Assembly: GCA_934278005.1 (NCBI GenBank)
Contig: CAKQWG010000065.1
Span: 1 to 17,297, forward strand
DNA length: 17,297 bases
Source: an uncultured Pirellulaceae bacterium
Lineage (GTDB): Bacteria > Planctomycetota > Planctomycetia > Pirellulales > Pirellulaceae
Direction: 5' to 3'
Below the pieces are notes generated by a model. The model did not search any database. It was not told the origin of the DNA and was given only the letters and a program-made list of their open reading frames with translations. This document shows positions 6,913 to 14,287 of this stretch, one piece after another. The translations under genes were made by a program, and so were the position numbers. Position 1 is the first letter of the stretch. Each line of letters begins with the position of its first letter.

Positions 6913-7243
6913 TGAAGTCGGTCGATCTTGTTAAATTAGGTTTGGCCGTTGTAGTCGAATGCCTCCCGGTCGCGATTCTCTCCGCTTGAGCTACACGAGG
7001 GGAGTTTCCGCAGTCGAAGGTCGACACTAAGTATCGGGGCGGACAGCACGGTCGGCACATGCCGATGGGACTTGCAGGCCGCGTGGCATTTTGGCGGGGT
7101 ACGGTCCGTTGCCTGGGCGTTTCAAGGCGCGATCCGTCGGCCGCAAAGCCGTGGAAAAACGGTTCCCTTACTTGTAACCGCTGTCCGCTCGGAATAAAAC
7201 AGGCTGTTCGGCATTTCGACTGCCTTTAGGCGTCGCCAATGGA

Positions 7244-7280
7244 ATAGATAGCAAGTTGCTCGATAGATACTCAATAGATA
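7244..7280. repeat. Three ATAGATA direct repeats, candidate operator
   Basis: ATAGATA occurs at 7244-7250, 7263-7269 and 7274-7280, with start-to-start distances of 19 and 11 bases, close to two turns and one turn of the helix. They lie downstream of the weak promoter-like pair and upstream of the hairpin. They could be sites for a regulator of the sugar cluster; this is inference from position. Confidence 0.4.
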
Positions 7281-7315
7281 ACTGTACGCGCGGCGCGCTC
7301 CGCGTGTGCAGCTCT

Positions 7316-7347
7316 CCCCAGCACTGGCAGTGCATGGGGGGATTTTT
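7316..7347 (+). terminator. Terminator-like hairpin in the leader of the sugar-isomerase cluster
   Basis: CCCCAGCACT (7316-7325), loop GGC, AGTGC, one bulged A, TGGGG (7335-7339), then GGA and five T (7343-7347). The 10-bp stem and T run resemble an intrinsic terminator reading rightwards, yet no plus-strand gene lies upstream; the next gene starts 71 nt downstream. It may therefore act as a leader attenuator. Confidence 0.45.
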
Positions 7348-7418
7348 CAGGTCGGTCGCTTTGGGCCTTCCACTTTCCATTACACCTCCATCAAAAATCG
7401 ACGGTTAAGAACAACACG

Positions 7419-8684
7419 ATGACCACTAGAAAGCTTGACGACGGCCTTATTCGTTCCGACAACGTAGGCGCGATTCTCTCGCGCGCCCTGGAGGCAGGGG
7501 ACGGCCTGCTGCGTCTGACCCCGACATGGGTTCCGCGGAGCTTCTTGCATCCCGGTCGCAGGATCAAGCTCAACCCGACTGATCTATACGCGTTTGGGGC
7601 GGATCGTGGCGGAATCGACGAGCGTTGGTTCGGCAGTACCACGGAGGCGGCCAATGAAGGCCGTGTGTGGCACGAAGGTCTGAGTATGTGCTTGTTCGAA
7701 GGACGGACGTTTCTGCTCCGCGATGCGGTAGAGGAAGCGGGTAACGAGATCGTCGGCGAAGCGATCTTTAAGAAGTACAAGCGCTGGCCCGTGTATTCGA
7801 AATTTTTCGATAACATGGGACCCATCCCACACCACATGCACCAGTCGTTTGAAGATGCCGCGCTGGTTGGACAGGAAGGCAAGCCCGAGAGTTACTACTT
7901 CCCACCTCAGTACAACAATGTCGACAACAATTTCTGCTACACCTTCATGGGACTCGAGCCGGGGACGACCAAGGAGCAGTTGCGCCGCTGCCTCGAGAAC
8001 TGGAATAAAGGGGACAATGGCATTCTCGATCTGTCCAAGGCATATCGCCTGAAGCGCGGCACGGGCTGGTTGATACCGCCGGGCGTGCTGCACGCGCCAG
8101 GCTCGCTGTGCACCTACGAACCTCAGTGGGGATCGGACGTGTTCGGCATGTATCAGTCCATCGTCGAAGGGCGCTATGTCCCATGGTCGTTGCTGGTCAA
8201 AGACATGCCCGAGGAGAAGCACCAAGACCTGGACTTCATCGTCGGACAATTGGACTGGGAGAAGAACGTCGATACGCACTTCAAAGATGCCAACTACATC
8301 GAGCCGATCGTCGATCAAGAGCGCAGTGGCGATGGCTACACCGATAAGTGGGTCGTGTATGGCACCGTCGACGGCCAGCAATTGTTTAGCGCTAAAGAGT
8401 TGACGATCGAACCGGGTGCCAAGTGCACTCTACGAGATCCAGGTGCCAGCAGTTGGATTACTGTTCAGGGCAAAGGTCGCATGGGCAAATTGGCTCTGCA
8501 GACTCCGGCCATGATCGACTTCGGTCAGACGACCGAAGACGAAGTGTTCATTAGCCACGTGGCGGCGACCGCCGGCGTTGAAATCGAAAACACCGGCAGC
8601 GAGCCATTGGTCGGCCTGCGCTACTTCGGCCCCGATTGCCATCCCAACCTGCCGGCCAACGGGGCTTGGCAAACGCAGTCGTAG
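7419..8684 (+). CDS. Cupin-fold, phosphomannose-isomerase-like protein
   Basis: 421 residues, cytoplasmic. The central metal-binding-like motif PHHMHQSFEDA (137-147) and the later GTGWLIPPGVLHAPGS (214-229) fit a cupin related to mannose-6-phosphate isomerases: histidines 138, 139, 141 and 225 are candidate metal ligands. A second C-terminal beta domain follows (about 320-420, with WITVQGKGRMG). I infer a sugar or sugar-phosphate isomerase; the substrate cannot be told from sequence. It heads a plus-strand cluster with a TIM-barrel isomerase-like protein and a Gfo/Idh/MocA dehydrogenase, a combination common in planctomycete carbohydrate loci. The ATG at 7419 has no canonical ribosome binding site. 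Confidence 0.75.
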   Translation: MTTRKLDDGLIRSDNVGAILSRALEAGDGLLRLTPTWVPRSFLHPGRRIKLNPTDLYAFGADRGGIDERWFGSTTEAANEGRVWHEGLSMCLFEGRTFLLRDAVEEAGNEIVGEAIFKKYKRWPVYSKFFDNMGPIPHHMHQSFEDAALVGQEGKPESYYFPPQYNNVDNNFCYTFMGLEPGTTKEQLRRCLENWNKGDNGILDLSKAYRLKRGTGWLIPPGVLHAPGSLCTYEPQWGSDVFGMYQSIVEGRYVPWSLLVKDMPEEKHQDLDFIVGQLDWEKNVDTHFKDANYIEPIVDQERSGDGYTDKWVVYGTVDGQQLFSAKELTIEPGAKCTLRDPGASSWITVQGKGRMGKLALQTPAMIDFGQTTEDEVFISHVAATAGVEIENTGSEPLVGLRYFGPDCHPNLPANGAWQTQS

Positions 8685-8727
8685 CGAAAATCGCTTAACG
8701 GCCGCGGGGCGAGGCTCGATTCGCTAC
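8681..8727. repeat. Inverted repeat spanning the cupin stop codon
   Basis: GTAGCGAA (8681-8688) and TTCGCTAC (8720-8727) are perfect 8-bp complements 31 nt apart; the left arm contains the TAG stop. A smaller nested stem AGCGA/TCGCT lies at 8683-8695. No T tract follows, so this may be a messenger processing or stability element rather than a terminator. Confidence 0.45.
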
Positions 8728-8794
8728 CAGGGCCTTGCACCTGAATAGGCAAACTTGAGTATTCCTTTGAAAACGAAAACGGAGCAACGCAGAT

Positions 8795-9823
8795 ATGAGC
8801 CACGCACTACCAAAACTCCACAACGCGATGTGGCCAGGCTTGGTTGGCAAGGGAACCGATCAGGGGCAGGAGCCGCCGATCAGCCTAGAGCGAATGCTCG
8901 ATCTGACCGCCGCGGCCGAGGTCGATGGTCAGAAATTCGAAGGCATCGACTACTTCCTTTTCCTGCCGCACACCGATCCTCAAGCGTCGGATGATGAGCT
9001 CCGGCGGATCGCCGACATGATCGCCGGCAAGGGATTCAAGGTTGGCTCCTTGGTCGCCCCAGTGTGGGCGGGTACCGTGGGCGATTCGGCTATGGGCGAC
9101 CGCGAAGCGACGGATAAGTTCCTGTCGGCAGTCAAAATGGCTTGCCGTATCGCCAAGGTTTTCGAAGAGCACGGCGTGCGGCAGTACGGCTGCATCCGCA
9201 TCGATTCGGCCGAGTTTGGCGTGGAGAAGTGGCGAGCTGATGCCAAGGCTAACACTACCAAAATCGCCGCTACCTTTCGCGAGGCTGCTAAGATCGCTGC
9301 GGATAATGGCGAGCGTTTGGCCGCCGAAGGGGAGATCTGCTGGGCCGGTATGCACAGCTGGAAGGATATGCTCGACCTGCTCGAAGAGGTCGCCATGCCC
9401 GAGTCGCTCGGCTTCCAAGCTGATCTAGCGCACACCTACCTGTATCTTATGGGCTACAACGCCCCCGAGCATGCACTGCTGCATGAAGGGTATAGCGACG
9501 CCGAGTTCTACGCGGCTTACGAAAAGATGACCGACAAGCTGCGGCCGTGGACGATCGATTTCCACGTCGCGCAAAACGATGGCCAAGTCCACGGCGCAGG
9601 TTCGCACGACAAGACCGGCAAGCACTGTCCGGCGGATGACCCCAACGGCAAACTCGATGTGGTCAAGTGCGCGGGATACTGGCTCAAGGATGCTCAACAG
9701 CGCGGTATCGAACATATCTGCTGGGACGGATGCATGTTCCCGAACGCCACGCTGGAAGATGCCAGGACGTGGAATACGATTCTCGACACGATGATTAAAG
9801 TGCGCGAGGCGCATGGTTGGTAG
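8795..9823 (+). CDS. Xylose-isomerase-like TIM-barrel sugar isomerase/epimerase
   Basis: 342 residues, cytoplasmic. The ATG has GGAG at 8781-8784. The fold is that of the AP-endonuclease-2/xylose-isomerase-like family: candidate divalent metal ligands appear in the usual order at the barrel strand ends, in AAEGEICW (Glu178 or Glu180), QADLAHTY (Asp210, His213), DFHVAQNDG (Asp255, His257) and HICWDGC (Asp311). Members isomerise or epimerise sugars, keto-sugars or inositol derivatives. Between the cupin and the Gfo/Idh gene it likely takes part in one pathway. An insert rich in charged residues ([17 protein letters not shown], 266-282) is a feature I do not recognise from characterised members. 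Confidence 0.85.
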   Translation: MSHALPKLHNAMWPGLVGKGTDQGQEPPISLERMLDLTAAAEVDGQKFEGIDYFLFLPHTDPQASDDELRRIADMIAGKGFKVGSLVAPVWAGTVGDSAMGDREATDKFLSAVKMACRIAKVFEEHGVRQYGCIRIDSAEFGVEKWRADAKANTTKIAATFREAAKIAADNGERLAAEGEICWAGMHSWKDMLDLLEEVAMPESLGFQADLAHTYLYLMGYNAPEHALLHEGYSDAEFYAAYEKMTDKLRPWTIDFHVAQNDGQVHGAGSHDKTGKHCPADDPNGKLDVVKCAGYWLKDAQQRGIEHICWDGCMFPNATLEDARTWNTILDTMIKVREAHGW

Positions 9824-9837
9824 AGTTTAGGGGTTTG

Positions 9838-9885
9838 GGACAACCGCTCTACATATTTGAAGCGGTTGAGGACAACCGCTCTACA
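9838..9885. repeat. Three-armed palindromic repeat (CAACCGCT / AGCGGTTG / CAACCGCT)
   Basis: A 16-bp sequence GGACAACCGCTCTACA occurs twice (9838-9853 and 9870-9885). Between them AGCGGTTG (9861-9868) can pair perfectly with CAACCGCT on the left (9841-9848, 12-nt loop) or on the right (9873-9880, loop AGGA). The two hairpins exclude each other. It lies 14 nt after the isomerase stop. Confidence 0.75.
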
Positions 9886-9932
9886 CTATCCCTACCGAAA
9901 TTTCAAAACGTGCATCAGAAGCTTACGCGCAG

Positions 9933-9990
9933 TTGGCAAGCTAGAAGCTTACCCCGCTTGATTGGCAAGCTAGAAGCTTACCCCACTTAA
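9933..9990. repeat. 29-bp tandem repeat with AAGCTAGAAGCTT core
   Basis: A 23-bp stretch (TTGGCAAGCTAGAAGCTT plus ACCCC) is perfectly repeated at 9933-9955 and 9962-9984; the following six bases are similar, giving a 29-bp period. Each holds AAGCT-AGA-AGCTT, a small palindrome. A partial AGAAGCTTAC occurs at 9917-9926. The array ends 8 nt before the GAGGA ribosome binding site of the next gene. Confidence 0.8.
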
Positions 9991-10012
9991 CACCTATTGA
10001 GGAATACGACGG

Positions 10013-11143
10013 ATGAAAGAGTTGCGGATTGGTATGATTGGCTATGGCTTCATGGGCAAAACGCACTCCAACGCGTACGTCCAAGCGGCTCACTTTTTCA
10101 AGAGCGAACACAAGCCGGTGCTGAAGGCACTGTGCGCCCGCAATGCGGAAAAGGCCCAGCCGTTTGCGGATAACTGGGGCTATGAGTCGGTCGAAACCGA
10201 CTGGCGCGAGCTGCTCAAACGCGATGACATCGACGCGGTCGATATCTGCACTCCGAACAATCTCCACAAGGAGATCGCCATCGCTGCGGCCAAAGCGGGC
10301 AAGATGATCCTGTGCGAGAAGCCCTTGGCTATGAATGCGGCCGAAGGTGAACAGATGTGCGCGGCGGTCGAAGCAGCCGGCGTACCCAACATGGTGTGGT
10401 ACAACTACCGCCGCGTTCCGGCGGTCAGCCTAGCTAAGCAGATCGTGGACTCGGGCAAGTTGGGCCGCATCTTTCACTATCGCGCCAACTTTTTGCAGGA
10501 CTGGACGATCAATGCCGATGTGCCGCAAGGTGGCGCAGCGACTTGGCGCTTGGATGCTGAAGCCGCCGGCAGTGGCGTGACCGGCGACTTGCTGGCTCAC
10601 TGCATCGACACCGCATTGTGGCTCAACGGTTCGATCAAAGATGTCACCGCCATGACGGAGACTTTTGTGAAGGAGCGTGTGCACGCGGAAACTGGCAAGG
10701 TAGAGCCGGTAAACATCGACGACGCCTGTGCCTTCTTGTGTCACTTTGACAACGGCTCGCTGGGGCTGTTCGAATCGACTCGTTATGCGCGCGGGCACAA
10801 GGCGCTGTACACGCTGGAGATCAACGGTGAGCACGCCAGCTTGCGCTGGGATCTGCACGATCTGCATCGCCTCGAGTATTTCGATCATAGCGATGAGTCG
10901 ATCGTCCGCGGCTGGCGCAGCGTGCATGTCTCCGATGGCGACCAGCCGTACATGGGCAATTGGTGGGTCCCGGGTCTGCAAATCGGCTACGAGCATTCGT
11001 TTACGCACCAAGTTGCCGACTTCTTGACCAGTCTGGATACTGGTGAACCGGTGCATCCGTCGTTCCGCGATGCGTTGGAAACGCAAAAGGTGTGTGACGC
11101 GGTGCTCGATAGTGCCAAGCAAGGCGTTTGGAAAAAGGTATGA
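10013..11143 (+). CDS. Gfo/Idh/MocA family NAD(P)-dependent oxidoreductase, cytoplasmic
   Basis: 376 residues, ATG preceded by GAGGA at 9999-10003. The N-terminal Rossmann domain shows [10 protein letters not shown] (GxGxxG at 10-15), [11 protein letters not shown] and the diagnostic CEKPLA (EKP 102-104). The C-terminal domain carries [19 protein letters not shown], where Asp192 and His196 fit the catalytic D-x-x-x-H positions of the family. Such enzymes oxidise or reduce sugars, inositols or related hydroxy compounds. The preceding isomerase and cupin suggest a common carbohydrate pathway. The stop is 19 nt before the TTG of the next gene, so these two are probably co-transcribed. Confidence 0.92.
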   Translation: MKELRIGMIGYGFMGKTHSNAYVQAAHFFKSEHKPVLKALCARNAEKAQPFADNWGYESVETDWRELLKRDDIDAVDICTPNNLHKEIAIAAAKAGKMILCEKPLAMNAAEGEQMCAAVEAAGVPNMVWYNYRRVPAVSLAKQIVDSGKLGRIFHYRANFLQDWTINADVPQGGAATWRLDAEAAGSGVTGDLLAHCIDTALWLNGSIKDVTAMTETFVKERVHAETGKVEPVNIDDACAFLCHFDNGSLGLFESTRYARGHKALYTLEINGEHASLRWDLHDLHRLEYFDHSDESIVRGWRSVHVSDGDQPYMGNWWVPGLQIGYEHSFTHQVADFLTSLDTGEPVHPSFRDALETQKVCDAVLDSAKQGVWKKV

Positions 11144-11162
11144 CCGTGCGGGAAGCATCGCA

Positions 11163-11813
11163 TTGAATTATCTAGCTCATGCATACCTGCACTTAGACGA
11201 TCCCTACTTCGTGGCTGGGACTGGCTTGCCCGACTGGATGAGCGTCCTGGATCGCAAGAATCGTCCTCGGCGGCAGTATGCAGAGCCGGTCCGCGAGCAT
11301 TGCCACCCCAGCATCGCTGCCCTGGCGCGGGGCTGCGTGCAGCACCACGCCGATGATTTAACTTTCCATCAGAACGAGTGCTTTGTCATGCTGAGCACGC
11401 AGTTCGCGGTGGAACTGCGTCAATTGCTCGAACCGGGCCTAGGCCACCAGGCGGGCTTTGTGGGGCACATCGCCGTTGAATTGCTGCTGGATGCGATCTT
11501 GATCGAGCGCGACCCAGGCTTGCTCGACCGGTACTATGCGGTGCTCCAGTCGCTGGATGCCGAACTGGTGCAAGCCGCGGCCAGTGCCATCTGTCCTCAG
11601 CCGGTAACGACTCTGGTCGATTTGCTGCCGAGGTTTATCGAGGTGCGTTTTCTGGCCCACTATAGCGACGACGAATTGCTGTTGGGCAATTTAAATCGAG
11701 TCATGCAACGCGTCGGCCTGCCGCAGTTGCCCGCGGCGGTCGCCCAGTGGAACAGCTCGGCTCGGCAACGCGTGCGAAGCGCCGCCGACGCACTGCTCAA
11801 GCTCGATGGCTAA
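11163..11813 (+). CDS. AcpH-like (ACP phosphodiesterase family) protein
   Basis: 216 residues from a TTG start at 11163, chosen because the family begins MNYLAH and because GGGAAG lies at 11150-11155, 7 nt upstream. The frame is open further upstream inside the dehydrogenase gene, but those residues are a shadow. Candidate metal ligands appear in PDW (23-25), QHHADDLTFHQ (60-70) and GHIAVELLLD (101-110). The start MNYLAHAYLHL resembles E. coli AcpH (MNFLAHLHLA), an enzyme that removes the 4'-phosphopantetheine arm of acyl carrier protein. The relation is remote and the substrate here may differ. It probably ends the plus-strand operon and converges with the exported dehydrogenase gene. Confidence 0.65.
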   Translation: MNYLAHAYLHLDDPYFVAGTGLPDWMSVLDRKNRPRRQYAEPVREHCHPSIAALARGCVQHHADDLTFHQNECFVMLSTQFAVELRQLLEPGLGHQAGFVGHIAVELLLDAILIERDPGLLDRYYAVLQSLDAELVQAAASAICPQPVTTLVDLLPRFIEVRFLAHYSDDELLLGNLNRVMQRVGLPQLPAAVAQWNSSARQRVRSAADALLKLDG

Positions 11814-11815
11814 GC

Positions 11816-11834
11816 TCGATCCCTTAGGGATCGA
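11816..11834. terminator. Hairpin between convergent genes, stop codon in the loop
   Basis: TCGATCCC (11816-11823), loop TTA, GGGATCGA (11827-11834): a perfect 8-bp stem. The loop is exactly the TAA stop of the minus-strand gene. It lies 2 nt after the plus-strand stop. No T tract follows on either strand, so a bidirectional terminator role is only plausible. Confidence 0.5.
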
Positions 11835-12873
11835 TCTGTGCCACTTTTTCCTCGGCTGCCTTTAGTGCCGCGGCGCGCACTTCTGCGAGATTGACTGGGA
11901 CACCACCACGCTCTTTAGACACATCCGCAGCTTGCATAAAGACGAACATTTCGATCGTCTCCGCGGGGGAAACCGGTGCTTCTCCACCTGCAAAAAAATC
12001 AGCAATTTTGTGGACCAGCGGTGCATAGCCTTCGTATTTGCCGCCTACTTCCACTTGCTTGGTTCCGAACACGACCAGGCCGTAATCCGCGCGTCCGTCG
12101 CGGATGCCACGAAAAGTACCAATGCGTCCGCCTTCCCACACGCCCACGGCTAGGTCGGTCCCGTCGGTGTGGGTCCGCGTGACGCTTTGGCAACCCTGTC
12201 CCATGGCGGTGTAGAGAATCTCCACACCGTGTACACCGTACCAATATAGATCGGTATGGGTTGGATCGAGCGCACAGGGGCTCCATGCTGCTGCGCCACG
12301 GATCTGCTGCTTGAGCTGTGGATCTTCGCGGTAGCGAAAGATGCCTGGGCTGAAGCGCAGCGACGAACTGCTAAACCAGCGCGCCTTATGCTTCTTGGCC
12401 AGCAGATCGATCGCCAGTGCGTCGGTCAAATCGCCAGCGAGTGGCTTGTCGATATAAACTGGCAAACCCGCTTTGAAAACTGGCAGAACTTGTTCCAAGT
12501 GCTTGCGGCCGTCGATGCTCTCGAGCAGCACAGCATCTACCTTGGGCAGCAGGGCCTCGATCGAGTCGACGATCTCCACGTCCAGCTTGCGCAGGTCGTC
12601 GGTAAATCCGGCCAAGCGGTCGCGGCTTGAAGCGATATCGTCGCTGCCGCCTGGAAAGGCCGCGACGACGCGCATGCCCGCCAAGCGGCTATCGGGGGAC
12701 TCGGCGTTGAACATTTTGGTGAAGGCCGGCACGTGCGATGTGTCCAGTCCGATTATTCCCAGACGAAGCGGTTGCTTGGCATCGCTTTGCGCGGCATCCT
12801 GCGCGGCACACTGGCGGGGGATGAATGAACTTGCAAAAATCGCTACAAGCAGCCAGTAAGTCTGAATTGGCAT
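11824..12873 (-). CDS. Exported Gfo/Idh/MocA-like dehydrogenase-related protein
   Basis: 349 residues with an N-terminal Sec-type signal (hydrophobic core YWLLVAIFASSF, likely cut near RQCAA). The mature part starts a Rossmann-like strand RLGIIGLDTSH (37-47): the usual GxGxxG is replaced by G-L-D-T-S-H, so canonical dinucleotide binding is doubtful. The EKP motif is DKPLAG (142-147). Downstream DPTHTDLYWYGVHGVEILYTAMG resembles the G-x-x-x-x-H-x-x-D segment of the family. Planctomycetes encode many exported Gfo/Idh-like proteins whose function is mostly unknown; a cell-envelope carbohydrate role is inferred. AGGA stands 7 nt before the ATG. Confidence 0.82.
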   Translation of the reverse strand: MPIQTYWLLVAIFASSFIPRQCAAQDAAQSDAKQPLRLGIIGLDTSHVPAFTKMFNAESPDSRLAGMRVVAAFPGGSDDIASSRDRLAGFTDDLRKLDVEIVDSIEALLPKVDAVLLESIDGRKHLEQVLPVFKAGLPVYIDKPLAGDLTDALAIDLLAKKHKARWFSSSSLRFSPGIFRYREDPQLKQQIRGAAAWSPCALDPTHTDLYWYGVHGVEILYTAMGQGCQSVTRTHTDGTDLAVGVWEGGRIGTFRGIRDGRADYGLVVFGTKQVEVGGKYEGYAPLVHKIADFFAGGEAPVSPAETIEMFVFMQAADVSKERGGVPVNLAEVRAAALKAAEEKVAQIDP

Positions 12874-12980
12874 AGAAAGATCCTAGGGGAGTGGTTGATA
12901 ATGTGGCATGAAAGTTTCAGAGGTCTGACGCAACTGCCCAGTGATTATAAACCAAACCTTGACCGGAGAATTGACAGTCG

Positions 12981-14111
12981 ATGAGAGAATTCCACAACGA
13001 CGATCTGATCCGCATATTGTCCAACGAGGAGGCGGTGGTGCGCACGCTGGCTCTCAGTTTTCTTAGCGAGGGCTATGCACAAGACCCGGATGTGCTGTCC
13101 AACGTGCTGGCGGGTTGGGACCGCTGGGGAGTCGATGCGGCCTTTCCTGAATTCCCTCTGCTATCGCACGTTCCGATTCCAAGTACGGCTGTGGCCGAAT
13201 GCTGCCGGCGCGCGGCGGCCATCGTTCCCAATCGCAAGCTAACGGATCGGCAGACACGCTGCGCGGGCAAGCTGTTGGAGCAGGTCGTGCGACTGCAGGC
13301 TGCGGATCTTAAGCCCCATGTGGCAACGATTTCACAGACAGTGGCCTTGTCCAAGATTTTTTTTCGAGTCGATATGACAGCGCTTCAGCAACGCGTGGCC
13401 ATGTTGGCCCTGACTGGCGATCAGTTGGCCGCGCGACTGGACGATGCGATTGCTCAGCTTTCAAGCCAACCTGAAGATAGCGGAGCGCTGCACGAGGGCT
13501 TGGCCGCACTAGAGGCCCTCCGCTTCCAACACCCGGCTTATATCGACATGTCCGCTGCGATCGCACACATGCCTCCCGAATCCGGCCCGCAGGCCGCCAG
13601 CTTTCAGGTCTCGATGCAGAGTCTGATTCAGTTTGCTCATGATGGCGCAGAGGAAGCACTCGCCAAACTGCTTACTGATCCGCGCGAGTCGATCCACTGC
13701 AGCGCCGTTGAAGCGCTGGTCCGCATCGGTAGCCCGCTGGCTGCTGCACATCTGATCGCCAGTTTCGATCGAGCCGATGCCGCTGCGCAGCGCTGGATCG
13801 TGCGCGGCCTGCAGCGCGTGCGGGCAAATGGGTTGGCCGAGGAGCTAGCGCGGCTGCGCTCGGTCACTGAGGACTCAACGCTGTGGGGAATGTTGCTGGT
13901 CGCAGAGGCGCGTCAATTTGATTTGGCTAGCCTGGAGCTGCTGGCGGCCGAGTTGGAGCGGGTGCAGGGTTTTTCAGGTGCGCTGATCGATGCGCTTAAC
14001 GTCTATGTCCGCGTGCATGAAACAGTCCCTGGTGCGCGATTGATTCAACAGGCCTTCATGAGCTATGTCAAGCGTATGAGCGATGAGGTCGCCCTGCCCA
14101 AAGATGGATAG
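12981..14111 (+). CDS. HEAT-repeat-like protein of unknown function
   Basis: 376 residues, almost wholly alpha-helical, no signal peptide or membrane segment. The ATG follows GGAGAA by about 10 nt. HEAT/armadillo-type helix pairs are visible around residues 222-300 (EEALAKLLTDPRESIHCSAVEALVRIG, split here: EEALAKLL, IHCSAVEALVRIGS, QRWIVRGLQRV). The N-terminal part (NDDLIRILSNEEAVVRTLALSFLSEG) is a helical repeat of the same kind. Such folds mediate protein-protein contacts. Neighbours are divergent, with no operon partner, so I assign no pathway. Confidence 0.7.
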   Translation: MREFHNDDLIRILSNEEAVVRTLALSFLSEGYAQDPDVLSNVLAGWDRWGVDAAFPEFPLLSHVPIPSTAVAECCRRAAAIVPNRKLTDRQTRCAGKLLEQVVRLQAADLKPHVATISQTVALSKIFFRVDMTALQQRVAMLALTGDQLAARLDDAIAQLSSQPEDSGALHEGLAALEALRFQHPAYIDMSAAIAHMPPESGPQAASFQVSMQSLIQFAHDGAEEALAKLLTDPRESIHCSAVEALVRIGSPLAAAHLIASFDRADAAAQRWIVRGLQRVRANGLAEELARLRSVTEDSTLWGMLLVAEARQFDLASLELLAAELERVQGFSGALIDALNVYVRVHETVPGARLIQQAFMSYVKRMSDEVALPKDG

Positions 14112-14217
14112 TTTGAAGATTTACGGCCCCAGAGGAGGATCGACGGCTCAGAGATGTGTGCCCCAGGGATGTTGAGTTCAGAAATGTTCACGCGATTGTT
14201 TGAAGTTGGAGCGATGC

Positions 14218-14241
14218 CGTAACTGCGCTGCGCTTGTTACG
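14218..14241. repeat. Inverted repeat downstream of floA
   Basis: CGTAAC (14218-14223) and GTTACG (14236-14241) are perfect complements around a 12-nt GC-rich loop. It lies about 47 nt beyond the FloA stop on the minus strand. The stem is short and has no T tract, so a terminator role is weak. Confidence 0.3.
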
Positions 14242-14282
14242 AGCCTACCGATGCGGACGAGCCTCCTGATGGGGACGAGCCT
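14239..14282. repeat. 18-bp tandem repeat (ACGAGCCT units)
   Basis: ACGAGCCTACCGATGCGG (14239-14256) and ACGAGCCTCCTGATGGGG (14257-14274), followed by a partial unit ACGAGCCT (14275-14282). The first eight bases of the unit are identical in all three; the rest is partly conserved. The array abuts the FloA stop codon. Confidence 0.65.
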
Positions 14283-14287
14283 GGGTG

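Larger units (their letters stand above)
6913..7418. promoter_or_regulatory. Divergent intergenic region with candidate control elements
   Basis: 506 bases without a convincing gene between the DUF4432 gene (minus) and the cupin gene (plus). It holds a weak promoter-like pair on the plus strand (TTGTAA at 7172 and AATAAA at 7193, 15 nt apart), three ATAGATA repeats (7244, 7263, 7274) and a terminator-like hairpin (7316-7339). The region probably drives both transcription units. The promoter pair is only suggestive. Confidence 0.5.

Noticed and set aside
7168..7380. 70-codon minus-strand frame in the divergent intergenic region
   Set aside because: No motif or ribosome binding site, and it runs across the hairpin and ATAGATA repeats.
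7584..8381. 265-codon minus-strand frame opposite the cupin gene
   Set aside because: Long antisense frames are common in GC-rich genes; the plus-strand protein has conserved cupin motifs.
9933..9990. CRISPR array
   Set aside because: Only two 23-bp units with 6-nt gaps that are themselves repeated; no unique spacers and no cas genes.
10430..11158. 242-codon minus-strand frame opposite the Gfo/Idh gene
   Set aside because: A shadow of a gene with clear GxGxxG and EKP motifs.
11043..11162. Upstream extension of the AcpH-like frame to 11043
   Set aside because: These residues overlap the dehydrogenase 3' end in another frame, are Arg/Cys-rich and unlike the family start MNYLAH.
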